Shown here: positions 36,594 through 48,726 of the stretch, piece after piece
How positions within the stretch are numbered: the stretch's first letter is position 1
How the letters are laid out: each line of letters opens with the position of its first letter
Notes under the pieces: model-generated
What the model was told of the DNA's origin: nothing
What the model saw: the letters and a program-made list of their open reading frames with translations, nothing else
The model's database searches: none
Program-made: the position numbers and the translations under genes
Assembly: GCA_020091685.1 (NCBI GenBank)
Contig: CM034610.1
Span: 31,089,134-31,153,133, forward strand
DNA length: 64,000 nt
Direction of reading: 5' to 3'
Source: Lutjanus erythropterus
Taxonomy: Eukaryota > Chordata > Actinopteri > Lutjaniformes > Lutjanidae

Positions 36594-36940
36594 ATGATAA
36601 GTCGATGAATCGATTAATCAATCAGAAGAAAATTAGTTGCCAACCGTTTTGATAATCGATTTATCATATTAGTCATTCTTCAAGCAAGAAAGTCAAACAC
36701 TTGCTGGTCGCAAATGTGAGAATTTGTTACTTGTCTTCATCATTTCTAACAGTAAATGAAGAATATGGGTGTTGGACTGTCACTTTGGTCTCTGAGAAAT
36801 TGTGATGAGCACTTTTTACAGTTTCCTGACATTTTATTGACTAAACAATTAGTTGAGTTATGATTAATGAATATGATGATTAATAGTAAAACTATTTAGC
36901 AGATTATTCGATGATGAAACAAATTGTCAGGTGCAGCCCT
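36594..36940 (-). mobile_element. hAT-like MITE, 'agggctgcaactaa' family, copy 8 (variant, inverted)
   Basis: The minus-strand left end 'agggctgcacctgac' is at 36940 and the right end is near 36594 ('gataagtcgatgaatcgatt'). The interior resembles copy 1, so at least two subfamilies are present. Confidence 0.65.
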
Positions 36941-38350
36941 GCTGTCCTTCTAGGTACTGTAGCTCGTCATCTCTCTGCTTACACACTTACACACTTTTCA
37001 GCAGTTTTTTTCTTTCCTGTTGTTGCCATCCAACCACATTTCCTCAACTTCATTACAAAATTGCTTGTTTTATATGTTTTGACATTATGTCATGCCTCTT
37101 GCACCCTTTTTCTTCACTTTTTTTCTTGTGGCACTGTTCAGTGAATCTGTCCACCACTTGTATGGTGTTACACTGGTGTTGTTCTTTGTCAAACCAATTC
37201 CTAGCCTGGCATGGAGGCTAGTGATGATATTGCTAATTTGATGTTTGAGCTCTGCTTGAATTGAGATGGATCAAATTAATGGCTGAAAGGACAAACAGTT
37301 GCAGAAGTTACAGATGGAGGTGAAAAGCCTTCAAACGTCGCTCTGGAAATAGGGCCAAAATTAGTTTCCATCAATGCTGATCAGAACTTGAGCTGATAAA
37401 TACCCATGATTACTGCAGAGCCATTTTACCTGGGAATGATGATTGTACCTTTTCTCACTGAAGAAAAAAGCCAGACGTTAGTGAGGTTTTTTTTTATCCA
37501 GTGTAAAAGGGGCTTTAGATACTTGCTTTTAGGAGCTGTCACTCCATACTGATCAATAATCCAACCACTGTTGGTTTTCTCAAAATGAGCTTTTCTTTAG
37601 GGACAGGGTGGGTGTTGAGATGGGTGTTTTACCTACACCAGTTAATCATATGACTCCCCGGATTAATTTAATTTGCACAGTCAGGGACTTTCTAACATCC
37701 TGGGTGAGCACCCAGTACACCCTGATGGTAGATTGCATGTCACATGACACCAAGCAGCAGAGAAAAATCTTCCTATCTCATCTCTCTCTTAATTTCTCAG
37801 AAAAACCCTTTTTCTGGTGTTGTTTCTAAGATGTACACCCCAACTGACTCACAAATATAACTCTCTCTCTCATTCTATCTCATTGACCTTCATCAGATAA
37901 TTGCTCGCTGGATAGCAGAGCTTTAGTGTGTGTGTGTGGGTTGTGTTGGGGGTAGCCTCTCTAGGTCACTTAGTGATGCATGAGCTCCATCATCCCGTCT
38001 ACATCTCCTTTACATTCTGCTGCACTTTTCCTTATAAATTATTCACCACACACAAACACACACATACACATGTGTTGTGTGCTAATCTGCTTTCTCAGAA
38101 TGTCTTCCTCTTTCTCATGTCTGACCTCTTCAGATGCCTGGGAATTTGTGTAAATATGCTTTCTCATTATGCCTTAGCTTCCCTTTATGGAAACACAAGT
38201 TAGCATTTGTCTCTGTGTACTGTAGGTCCTCTGGTTTTAATATGTTGTGTATTGACAGTAAGTGAATGTGTCTCTCCTGCTGCCTGTCTGGAAATACGCA
38301 GTGACAGAATGCTTTTTCCTGGCACACTGTGGCAGATGTGACCCAATTGT

Positions 38351-38364
38351 GGTTGGTTGGTTGG

Positions 38365-38427
<63 letters not shown>

Positions 38428-38458
38428 TGTGTCTGTGTGTGTGTGTGTGTGTGTATGT
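38351..38458. repeat. (GGTT)n-(TG)n compound microsatellite
   Basis: Four GGTT units, then about 45 mostly perfect TG units with two TGTC interruptions. Confidence 0.95.
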
Positions 38459-39639
38459 GGACGGACAAGTCATTTTCAAGGGGATGGAGGAACTGTCATG
38501 TCCTCTCAGTCTGAGATAGAGAGGAATCGGAGCAGGGATTCATAGATGGCAGCCATGCTCTGTGTTTGAAGCTGTTGAATTTCGATGTTTTATCTGTCTT
38601 CAGTCCACTAATGAGAAGTCTCACGTTTTCTGTTTCTATGAGGCTTGATGAATCAAGAACAGGTTTAACAGTACAAGTCTGCCTATCATCTGCTTCACTA
38701 AACACAAATGGCCTTCATGCACTTGAATTAACATCCTGCTGTGCCATTATTTAATTTTTTGTACTCTTTCTGTAGCTATCATGAGATCGCAGAAGACTGC
38801 TTTTGATTATGTGGGTTGGAATTTGGTTGTTAAGTTGTTCCTGACAAATTTAGCCAATGTGTTTCCAAAGATGGATATTAGATGACTAAGAATCAAAGCT
38901 ATGACTGCTAGGTATGAGTTAAAGTATCCAGTGCACAATAAATCCAGCCATGACGTTGGTCATTCCTGAAAATGATAGTGAATCACACTCCTGAATTTCC
39001 CCTTGTTTTCCTTGGTGATTACAGACTTAACAGAAGAGAAACCTGTCTTTTTAAGTTCTTATTTAGCCCTTAGAAACAGCACTTAACAAAAATAGTCTGA
39101 CCACAAGATCCACTCCAGTGTTCAACATTAACCATTGTCTGATGGTCCACAAAAAGTGACCTTTTGCCCATGAAGTTTTATGCCCACACAAGCCTCCGTC
39201 AATATGTCACAGTAACATCCTGATTCTGTTGTGCCTTTTTGTTAAGCGTTCCTTAAAGATGGTGAATAGTACTTGTCATCACCTAGCTCATGATATGTCA
39301 GGGCTACTGAAGTCTGGGTTTAGTAAGCCTACTCAAACTGCTAACGCGATCTTTACAGAGGAACTAGAAATACAAAAGGCTGGGTATTAAAAAAACAAAA
39401 CAGCAACAAATCATAGGAATGAATGGAAGCAGGATTTTTAAGTTGCTAGAATCTGACACACCGAAGGACGTAATGTAATGTGGTGGGTTCTGCCAGTTTC
39501 CTCAGCTAGCTCTATCTCATTTTTCATCGAAAACCCCACATCACAATTGATGAGAAAAGTAGAAAACACAACAGTCACTATTAATGAAGGCTGTGTTAAG
39601 CTGCTTTGCATTGTCTTTTCTGTATTATTTATATAAAGC

Positions 39640-39937
39640 AGTTTTAATTTGGGCCACCAAAAATGGACTTTGGCCACCAAATTTAGGGGCTTGGTGGCAG
39701 GACTGAACTACTTAAAAAAAACATGCAATTGCAATTATTTTGAGGGATTGCCATTCATTTTCATTTTCTCATCGGCCAGGACATGTCAGCCAGGACATGT
39801 GTGCAGCACGATATTTAATTTGAAATGGTAGTTTGACACACATTTTGCATTTAACACATATTGTGCCTCCTGTAATTTGAAAATTGCCGTAGGCCACATT
39901 GCGATTTTGATTAATCTTTTGATTGATTGTTGAGCCC
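39640..39937. mobile_element. hAT-like relic
   Basis: 'gggccaccaaaaatggactt' with repeated 'ggccacca' at the left and 'ttgattgttgagccctg' at the right resemble ends of the fish hAT group whose termini read CAGGGCTC. Limits are uncertain. Confidence 0.4.
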
Positions 39938-41688
39938 TGCTTGGTGACGATTGGGCCGCAGTTAAACATATTAGAGTCTATTCCTGCATTAGTAGCTGTT
40001 GGCAGGCTTTTAGTTGCATCACATGATCTTCCTCAATAGCTAAGTGTAGTTTAATCGTTAGTCATTTATGTGACATGACTAAGATTTTTTTTGTCTCAAT
40101 TCCATGTCCATGTCCACACTTTTTTGGAACTTTCAGCCATGTCTCATGGACCTAACAGTGGATTTGATGGAGGAAAATCTTTTAGTAGACATGTGAGATG
40201 TAAGGTTTGGTTGACAACTTTAGGCTAAGTGGACCTTGGATTAAGATGGTTTTGTCCACTTCTGTGGTGCAGCTGAACGTTAAACTTGTTTCAATGTCTG
40301 CTTCTTCTTGAGCTTTCAACCACATCATGGTCTTCATCAGCTGATGAAAGTTTAAACAAAAACTATTTGGATCAAATTTCTGTCAAAAGCTAGCATGCAT
40401 GCCTCATTTTGTCAAAGGTTTTGTCAGTTTTTCATCTGAATCTGACTGGAAGAGAAATGTGTGAAATAATGTAATAACCCACACAGCTGAACTGCACTTT
40501 AGACTCATTGTCTGTTGTTATGTTGGAATATTTACTACCATGTTTATATCGACAAGTGTGTGTAGGCAGAGTTGAGTCACTCTCTTTCCCCAAGGTCTGT
40601 CATGCATCCTTTCTGCAGAGCTTCACCAGCCTACTGTGCCCTCAGTGGTTGTCATGGTAACAAGCCTACTTCTTATGTTCTGTATTAACATTGCTGTAAC
40701 GCTTGCCAAGGTCCCATCATGCATCTGCACTGCCTCTGCCCTACATGAGGTACAGTGGAGACATTCACCTCCTCTGATGGCTGATCAGAGGTTCTGTGCA
40801 CTGCTTCATTCAGTGTCATTCACTTTGAAGAATAAAAGGCTGTTAAGTGTATAGAAATAATGTGAGTGTTTCCATTGGAATGGAAAAACCATGTGGCTTA
40901 CCCTGGTGTTCAACAACATAATCCTGGTTTCAGAACCTAGAAAAACAGCCCTGTATTCAAAAAAGCTAGGTGCTGCACTGGTGGAGGTGTGTTGATTCAG
41001 GTTCAGGTGAAACACGTCCAGTTTTTGGAATAGATCCATGACTTTGAAGTTCAGTCAAATGCCAAAAGACTGCAAGTTTTGTTATATTGCATATTATAAG
41101 TTATAAGTTGTGATAAGTTATCACAGCAGCAATTATTGTACTTTTCATTGTGATGATTGTGAGTTGTTAATTTTACAAAGTAATCTACCTGGAGCAGCAC
41201 CTTGCTGGTTGTCATTGTAGTCCAGTTTAGGGCTCAACCCTGAGTTTTTTTGTCGGAGCCCTCCCGTACCTTTTTTCCGCCAAGACTGAGACAGTTCGTT
41301 CAGGTTCTTGCACCTATTTTCCAATGGTTCTGAGAATTTCTGAACCTGAATTATTGGTTCCCAGTTGAAACCAAAAAGAAAATCAGGTTTTCCTTCAGAA
41401 ATTATGTGACCGTGGCATATAATACAAGTCATTGTGCACTGTGCTGTGCCCTCTGTTGATGGTAATTCTGGATTACAATGGTCCTGTTTAAAATTTGTGG
41501 AAATGCGGGCTGGTTCATGAAATAGCTGAAAGGTTCCAAGAATCCAGAATAGAATGAACAACCAGAGCTAATGTGATCGAAAAGAGCCTTCTGATGCACC
41601 ACCACTGTATCAACGGACTTGCCTCATTTAACAGCACAGAGTGAAAGTCTGACTGAATGCAGCCTTTTCTGTATGTTCCTGGAAATTA

Positions 41689-41981
41689 GGGCTGCACGAT
41701 ATTGTAAAAAAAAAAAACCTGTGATATTGTGATTTTTAGATTACACTTCATTTTTAATGAAAACTTGTGATGATGTGACATTTTTCGTGGTCTGTACTAA
41801 ACAAACATGTATTCTTTCATCTAGAAAACAATATTTTTAGGCCTCATTTGGGCATGCAGCACTACAGTACTTCATTATAATTTTGTTTCTTGTACATTTT
41901 TTCTTTTGCAAAAAAGATTCTGGTTGAATATTGCACTTAGCCATATTGGGATTTCAGTAATATTGCAATTAATTGTGCAGC
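41689..41981. mobile_element. hAT-like MITE with 'agggctgcacgatatt' ends
   Basis: Left 'agggctgcacgatattgtaa' and right 'gcaattaattgtgcagccct' form inverted termini of about 15 bp around a 293-nt AT-rich body. A related fragment begins at 46971. Confidence 0.75.
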
Positions 41982-42189
41982 CCTGCTGGGTGTACAGGCT
42001 GAAGTACTTCGATAGAAGTTTTAAATAGATAGAAGAAAAAAAAAATCAATATTAATGATGTAATAAAAAAAAAGTGAAACATGGTCACGGCAGATGGCCC
42101 TCCACCCGGAGCCTGATTCTGCTCAAGGTCTATGTCTGAAGCTTTCCTCACTGTTGTCACCTACTATTTGTTCATGGTGGTAGTTGTTG

Positions 42190-42290
42190 TCTCTCTGTAC
42201 GGTCTAGATGTTCTCTGTATGAAAAGTGCCCTCAGATTAATTCTGTTATGATTTGGTGGTATACAAATAAAACTGACTTGACTAGAATGT
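42190..42290 (+). mobile_element. LINE/SINE-like 3' tail fragment
   Basis: 'ggtggtatacaaataaaact' followed by 'gacttgac' resembles the repeated 3' end of fish L2-type SINEs and LINEs ('atataaataaaattgaattg'). Confidence 0.45.
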
Positions 42291-43578
42291 GATTGTTGCT
42301 CTTGTGTTTTGTCATGAACATCGGATGGAGGAGCTCCTGTAAATCCTGAGTTGAATGCATCAGAGTCCACGTATCCAGAAAACACAAAGTGAGTTCAGCC
42401 TCACTGACTCAGGCAGGGCAGAAATGATCTGATGGATGTGGAGGACCTGAAACTGAACCTGCAAAAACACAGACAATCTAAATCCTGAGGCATGTGTGCA
42501 GGTTTCTTGTTTTCCGTATAATTGTCATATCCTCTCTGATCAAAACTGGGCCATTAGTTTGTATTATAACAGCGCAGTGCTCTATTGATGCTCCAGAATG
42601 AGACTCTGGTCAAGACTTAGTCAACTGCCAAAAGGGGATAAAAGTGACATTTGCCCTTTTAAATAAATACAAATCATTTCCAGTCGTGTGGCCTGTGCTG
42701 CCGGCTGCACGCTTCCTCTGGAGGCAGGAAATGTGATATGTATAGACAGACAGAAATAGAGCAGCACACACACTATCATGTTTTGCTTGCACACACAATG
42801 TGCTCCTGCCTCCCGTGTGTATGTGTGTGTGTAAGGGAGGGGGGTCACAGCGGTCATGTTTCTCACCTCTAATCTCTCATCTCTCTATCAGACTGACCTT
42901 GTTATGTAACCATAAATCACAGCAGCACCAACCGGCTGCTACACACAAACATGCTCTCACCTACTGCTGTGGCTCTCTTCTCTGACTGTAACTGTATTTG
43001 TTCATTGTTTTCTGTCTCATATCAGGCACTGAAATAGAAAATAAGAAGTGATATTGTAGTAAAGACAACCTCTCCACAATGAGGAATACAGCAGTGAATG
43101 CATTCACATCATAGATATGTGCAGCCTGCTCTCTATGTTGTATGTGCAGTAACAGCTGAGCTCAGGCCGTGGGCTGACAGACATCACCAGAGTGTGTGTG
43201 TGCACATGTGTATGTGTAAAAGAGGCAACATCAAAGTGGAGTGTACTGCCTTTGAACTGTCAGACTTCCTCTACTCATTAATTTATTCATCACTCTGGAG
43301 CGCTCCTTCTATCCCCTGCTCTGTCTCTTCCTCCTCCATCCCTCTCTCCCTCGCTTCATCATGTCTCCCCTCATGATTTTCCTCCCTCTAATCTCATTCA
43401 CACACTCCTCTATCTCTCTCCTCTATTTCCTCCTCTCTGTCTCACTTCTCTGACATTTGGTTTATAGTGTTTTGTCAGCTCCAAAATACATTATACATGC
43501 GTTGTTTATTATGTGTTTTAGAACTGATGAACTGTTGCTGTGCTGTTGTTGACCCTGTCATGTGTTCTGTGTGTGCAG

Positions 43579-43692
43579 GCGTTTAAGCCAGTGGTGGGGA
43601 AGAGCCTGTTGTCGCCAGTAACAGCAGTGGAATTCTTGTTAGACCGACAGCTGGACTTCCTGTCTGACCATTCAGCCTGCCAACCATATCAG
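43579..43692 (+). CDS. jmjd1c: jmjd1c exon 3 equivalent (38 codons, phase 0-0)
   Basis: Acceptor 'gtgtgtgcag' at 43569-43578 and donor 'cag|gtaagaat' bound 114 nt. The translation begins AFKPVVGKSLL and contains VTAVEFLLDRQLDFLSD before ending CQPYQ. It matches human JMJD1C TFKPLV...VTAVEFLVDKQLDFL...FQPYQ at about residues 112-149 in length and position. It is 38.5 kb downstream of the previous exon and 15.1 kb upstream of the next. The exon contains no ATG in any frame. That matters for the candidate alternative promoter upstream, since a transcript starting there could pass through this exon without meeting a start codon. Splice sites and conservation make the call secure. Confidence 0.95.
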
Positions 43693-43817
43693 GTAAGAAT
43701 CACACTCTCACACACAAACACGCTGAATGATCATCAGGCTCTTCTGAATCTATTCGCTGTGCTTGATTATTAATTTTTGCTCAAGTGATTAGAATGGCAT
43801 TTTGGATGAGAAGAGTG

Positions 43818-43942
43818 ATGTGAATATGAAGCTACTGCCAGTTAGCTTAGCTTGACACAGTAAGTGGAAACAGGGGAAACCGTTAGCCTGGCTCTGTCCA
43901 AAAGTAACAAAATCCACCCACTAACACCTCTGCAGCTCACCA
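43818..43942. repeat. Percomorph-type interspersed repeat
   Basis: 'gttagcttagcttgacacag' through 'agcctggctctgtccaaaag' and 'taacaaaatccaccca' matches a very common repeat I know from perciform genomes. It is a good clue to the lineage. It starts about 125 bp after the exon donor at 43692. Confidence 0.6.
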
Positions 43943-44183
43943 ATAGACCTTTTTCTCACAGCAGCCATTTTGACATGAAATAGTGTAGACACAGGTGTTA
44001 GCAATGATACTAATTAGGGTTGTGTTCCATTCAGGTCAAAGTCAGGGTGCTGTGATTGTGTGCATGTTGGCTCACTAGAAAGACTCTGCTACACAAAATT
44101 TAACAGGACCTTAATTAGTATTAGTGGTAGTACCTGTGTACTACTACTATTTCATATTAATATGGCGGCCATTAAAAAAGTCT
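43943..44183. mobile_element. Small MITE with 'atagacctttttctc' ends
   Basis: Left 'atagacctttttctcacagc' then 'agccatttt'; right 'tggcggccattaaaaaagtc'. The two are imperfect inverted repeats of about 24 bp bounding 241 nt. It directly abuts the previous repeat. Confidence 0.5.
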
Positions 44184-44296
44184 GTTTTTCACAATTTTGT
44201 ATGTTTTATCAATTCACCATTTTACAGTTTATTATATTTGTTTAATGTTTAGTGGTTTAAACCTGAAGAATATTATGGCCAGGCATGAGGGACATG

Positions 44297-44870
44297 TTGA
44301 GAAGTCAAAATGTTATTTAAACTTCATTCTTGAAAAATTTGAAACAATATTTAAGCTTGATTCTTGGCATTTGGACTTTATTTTCAACACTTGGACTCAA
44401 TTCTCAAAATGCAAAAAAGTCTTCCTCCCTATTCTTTCTTATCTCTGGCACTAATTCAGAAAGTTCAACTTTTTTCTCAACACTTTTTGATTTTATTCTT
44501 GACATTCCGACTTTATTCTCAGCATTTCACCTTTATTCTCTACGTCAACAATATTCTCGACAATCTGATGTCATCATCAACATTCCAAATTTATTCTTGA
44601 CATTCAAATTTATTGTCAACATTCTGACATTATTGTTGACTTAATTTGCAACATTTTACGTAACACTTCGTCTTAATTCTGTACATTCGGACTTCATTCT
44701 CGATATGCCAGATTTATTGTCAACATTTGAACAATATTTTTCAACTTTATTCTCAACATCCCAACCGTATTCAAAACAATAAGACTTTATTATTTACATT
44801 CCAACTTTGTCATCAACATTTCAACAATATTCTCAACGTTTTGATTCATTCTTAACATGCAAAAATATAT
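44297..44870. repeat. Degenerate minisatellite, 'ttattctcaacattc' motif
   Basis: Around 25 loose units of about 20-23 nt follow the pattern 'ctttattctcaacattcnga' with many substitutions. The phase is roughly kept but no two adjacent units are identical. The long open frames across it are a by-product of the low-complexity sequence. Confidence 0.75.
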
Positions 44871-46540
44871 AAAAAATGTCTGGCCATAGTACTCTTCCAT
44901 ATAAACCAGTTGAATGTAACTCTAAAACCTAAAAACTAGACTGAAATTCTTATTGACAAAACACATTTCAAGCATACATACATGCCTTATACAACTGTTT
45001 GACTTCCTTTGACTAACTGTGACTTCAGAAATATTGTGGCATTATTGGCACTACAGCATATTTGCTTTAATATCTTCTCTCAGTATTGTTTTTAAATTAG
45101 TTCTTACTGTATCTATGAGGATACTGCGGCGCCAAGAGTAAGTTGATCTCAGTTGTTGATAAAATGATGTGAAAGTGGAAGCACTTAACAGGAGTAAGAT
45201 GGTTAATTAAAGCATAATGTTAGCAGAAATGAGCTTTTTGGCTGTGTTGTCTCATAACACTGTTTTTAGTTTCAGAGCAGTTAACATTAAATTAAAAAAA
45301 TCCAAGCTACGTGTTGTCTTGACATGAATAAAAGGTTTCTGTTGGCTAAAAAAGACCTATGAATATGTAGTCTTTTGGCAGACGTACACATTGTAACTGG
45401 ATCTCATTTGCTAATGAAGAATTAGTCATTCACAATTAGTTCAAGGCTGGATACTGCAGCCATGGAGTGCTGTTGGCCCTAGAGAGTAGCCAGGGTTGAC
45501 CACAGTGTTCCATATGGATGTGACACTGCCAGGCTTTAATGTGAATAGAAAGCCAACACGTGCAGCCGCAGTCTGCCCTCTAAGTGGGTTTACACATGAC
45601 TGCTCACTACTGACTCATACATTACACACACGCATCCACACACAGTAACACTCACTGATACACACACACACAATAGATACTGTAGCTGCACAATTGGCAG
45701 TAATTCACATGGCTGTATACTTGTGTTATTGGGATGTGTGTTTGATGTGTGTTAGTGTGTGTATGTCAGTGTGCTGCAGCTGAACACAGCTTGTTGTATT
45801 GTGCTGGCTGGAACACCGTGTTCCACTCCGTGTCAACCAGATGGGAAGACTGTGTTCTGCACTCTCACCATCAACAGTCATCAGTTTGTTCAAATAGCAA
45901 GAGAGAGTCTCTATTTTTATTTTTTTTCCTTGTGTCTGCAGCCAATCAGAAGTCAGCTCCACTGTTGCCGTGTCCTCTGGTGACTCATGCTTTGAATCTG
46001 TGCAGTAGTTTCTGTGGCTGTCCACTGTGGCCAGTGCACTGACTTAGTTATAGTCAGTTACCACAGATGTTCCACGCTGTCTAAACAGATGTGATGAACA
46101 TCGTATTCCGCTGGTAGTGAAACATTTATGTTCTTGGAGCTTGGTGGTGTTACATGAAGTCGCCATGGGTAGTTCTCTTTATCTGGACTACCATGACACC
46201 AAAATGATTTCAAAAATGTGAGTTTTGTGTTTGTATTGTACATGATCAGCCATATCATGCTGCAGTTAATCTGTGCATTCTTTTATTTACTCCGTGATAC
46301 AGAGTGATGCTGTGCTTATGCTTCTAAAACTGGAGTTCTATGCCTTCTGTGCTGCTTTGCCTGGTTTCATTCCTCAATAGCAGGCGATGGCCATGCAGTC
46401 ACTGTTTCTGTTCTTTCTTTCACTGTGACAGAGCGGGTTTACAGTGAGCTGAAGGTTTGCAGTGGACGTGGTTTTGTTATATGTGTTAGCAAAAAGCAGA
46501 AGTTCACCAAGCTTTTCTCCAGCTCGCTTCATGTTTTCCT
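44871..46540. other. jmjd1c intron; nothing recognised
   Basis: AT-rich intron with a short CA-rich stretch at 45625-45672. No exon or RNA gene. Confidence 0.6.
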
Positions 46541-46990
46541 CACTATTAGGGATGGAAATAGAGACCTGGAACTGCGGAAAACTGGTTCCAAACCATCCAA
46601 TCAATCAGAATTGTATACCTCTGAGCTATTTCCTTTTATCAATGCCAGCATGGTTTTTGACAGTTGTTTTTTGCAAAACAGTGCCATCAAACTATGCTGC
46701 TTGAAACTTGCACCAAGAACGAGTCATTGCAGAGGAGAGGAAATGGTGGAAATATGACCACAGTGCTAGTTGTAATGATCAGTTCAAGCAAGGGTGAAAC
46801 ACCAGCAATATGCAGAAACATCTTTCTGCAAAGCATGGGCTTAAATTCCAAGAATGCTATTTTTTTGACACTACAGCATGAGTACCACTGCTTCCCATCT
46901 GAGTGGTTAACTGCCAGCCTGCAGGAATGTGCTGGTTTTTCCCCAGAGCAAGAAAATATCCACACTGTCTAGGGCTGCAAAATTAATCCA
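46541..46990 (+). mobile_element. Decayed hAT relic with BED zinc finger, copy C
   Basis: From about 46741 to 46860 the + strand reads SASCNDQFKQG, a stop, then NTSNMQKHLSAKHGLKFQEC. This is the H-x4-H end of a BED finger from ZBED-like hAT transposases. The start ('gggatggaaatagagacctg' ... 'aactggttccaaaccatcc') resembles a known fish hAT end. It is of a different family from copies A and B. Confidence 0.55.
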
Positions 46991-47227
46991 AATCTTAAAA
47001 TCGTAAATCATATTACAATTCTAATTACAATAATCACAATATGTTTTTTCCCGTATTGTGCAGCACAGATACAGTTGCAGCCCCATTATCAATCAGATCT
47101 TATCAATTCTACTACTCCCATTACCAATAACTTCTGACATCAACAAGCAGGAGAAAACATCTGCAGCTTAACTGATCAGTCTCACTTCATGTTGTCTCCA
47201 CTTGATATCTCCATAACAACTATAACA

Positions 47228-47668
47228 GGGCTACAGCCAACGAGTACTTTCATCATTGATTAATCTGCCCATTATCTTCTCGATTAATCGATTAGTTGTC
47301 AGCCGAAAAATAGGTCCAAACATGGAGTTCATGGATGTATGTCTGTGTGCTCCACACACAATCATTTTCTCCACTAATTGATTAGGTGTTTGGTCTATAA
47401 AATATCAGAAATTATGTAAAATGTCGAACTGTTTCCCAGAGTCCCAAGATGGCGTCCTCTAGGGTCTTGTTTTGACGACAAACCAAAGATATTCAGTTTA
47501 CTGTCAGAGAAGAGTAAAGAAAACAGGAAATAACCACAGTTAAGAGTCTAGAATCAGAGATTTTTAATTTTTTTCTTGAAACAATTAATCAAACTGATTA
47601 ATTGATTATAAAAATATTTGGTGATTAATTTAATAATTGATTAATAATCGATTATTAACCTGTAGCCT
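47228..47668 (+). mobile_element. hAT-like MITE, 'agggctgcaactaa' family, copy 9, longest
   Basis: Left 'gggctacagccaacgagtac', core 'agatattcagtttactgtca', right 'taacctgtagcc'. It is about 440 nt because an extra segment of about 95 nt ('aggtccaaacatggagttca' ...) duplicates the entry into the core. Confidence 0.7.
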
Positions 47669-48423
47669 TGACATGTAGCTAGTTCCATGCTATGCATGTT
47701 ACATGTAACCCCTTCATGCAGTGCTATAACTTAAATTATCTTTGTAAACACTGTGGTGATGTTCAGATCAACACAGTTTGCTCAGCTGTCACACCAGCTT
47801 TGCTACAGACAACAGCAGACCATAGCAGAGAGATCACTGCTATGTTCAATCACAGGCAGCATGGGTGGTTGTGTCATCCTAACAACATGGAACCTACAAA
47901 CACCAACTGTATCTGTTCTCATCACTTCACACGTCACAGGTTGCATTTGAACACACAGCAACAACCACAGCTGTGACATGCATGTACACTCTGTGCCTGA
48001 CTGTGTGTAATTATTACAAAGTATGTGTACTCCAAAGAATATTGTGGGTAGATGAAGAGAACAAGCTGACATTTTCAGTAATTTTTGCAGTGATTTAACA
48101 GACAAATCTAGAGACATTTGCTTCAAAAAAATCATGGCGTCTCCTTGTCAGCCCTGCACCCAAACCTTTTATTCAATTAGAAGCTGATCCCAGACACTTA
48201 GATATGTTTTTTTTTATAGTAGAGCTCCATTTCAAAATAACAAACAAACTACCCAATCACTACTTGTTTCCAGGCCGCACACCCAGAATACACATCCTCC
48301 CTCCTCCCACCTCCTCCTACCCACTCCTACACTTTCCCAGCACCCCACATCAGCAGTAACTGCAGCCATCTGAAGTGAAGGAAAGTGGGAGCCACACTCT
48401 GGTTCTGGCACTACTAACTGCAG

Positions 48424-48429
<6 letters not shown>

Positions 48430-48495
<66 letters not shown>

Positions 48496-48499
48496 ACAG
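48430..48499. repeat. (CA)n microsatellite
   Basis: About 35 CA units with one T interruption near the 3' end. Confidence 0.95.
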
Positions 48500-48679
48500 A
48501 TTCCTCCATTCTTAAATCACCCATGCCCGCACAGAGCTGCCTATTCTTCTGGAGACCTTTGAACCCCATAGAGCAGTAAAAACAGTCTGACTCTCCCTCT
48601 CACACACACACACACTCAGAGCAGTGAGGCTGAGGCCACTCCCCTCTCTGTTTTTCCAGTTGGACAGGAAGACCGGAGG

Positions 48680-48726
48680 GAGGAAGAGGAGGGAGGGAGG
48701 GAGAGAGGGAGGGAGAGGGAGGGGGC
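48680..48726 (+). repeat. GGGA-rich tract with G-quadruplex pattern
   Basis: At least six runs of three or more G separated by one to five bases ('gggagggagggagagaggga' and on). This meets the usual G4 sequence rule on the + strand. Confidence 0.8.

Larger units (their letters stand above)
35107..43578. other. End of the 38.5-kb jmjd1c intron; repeats, no gene
   Basis: Holds a TG array (36041-36072), a minus-strand MITE (36594-36940), a long TG array (38366-38458), a hAT-like relic (about 39640-39937), repeat-like sequence at about 41218-41560, a MITE (41689-41981) and a LINE/SINE-like tail (42190-42290). A pyrimidine-rich stretch at 43310-43450 precedes the exon. No further exon seen. Confidence 0.6.

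Noticed and set aside
41145..41561. 138-residue minus-strand ORF, the longest in the window
   Set aside because: It overlaps repeat-like sequence, has no recognisable domain or splice context, and its composition looks non-coding.
44330..44644. Overlapping 78-104-residue frames
   Set aside because: They translate the degenerate minisatellite at 44297-44870. The Phe/Ser/Leu periodicity reflects the repeat unit.
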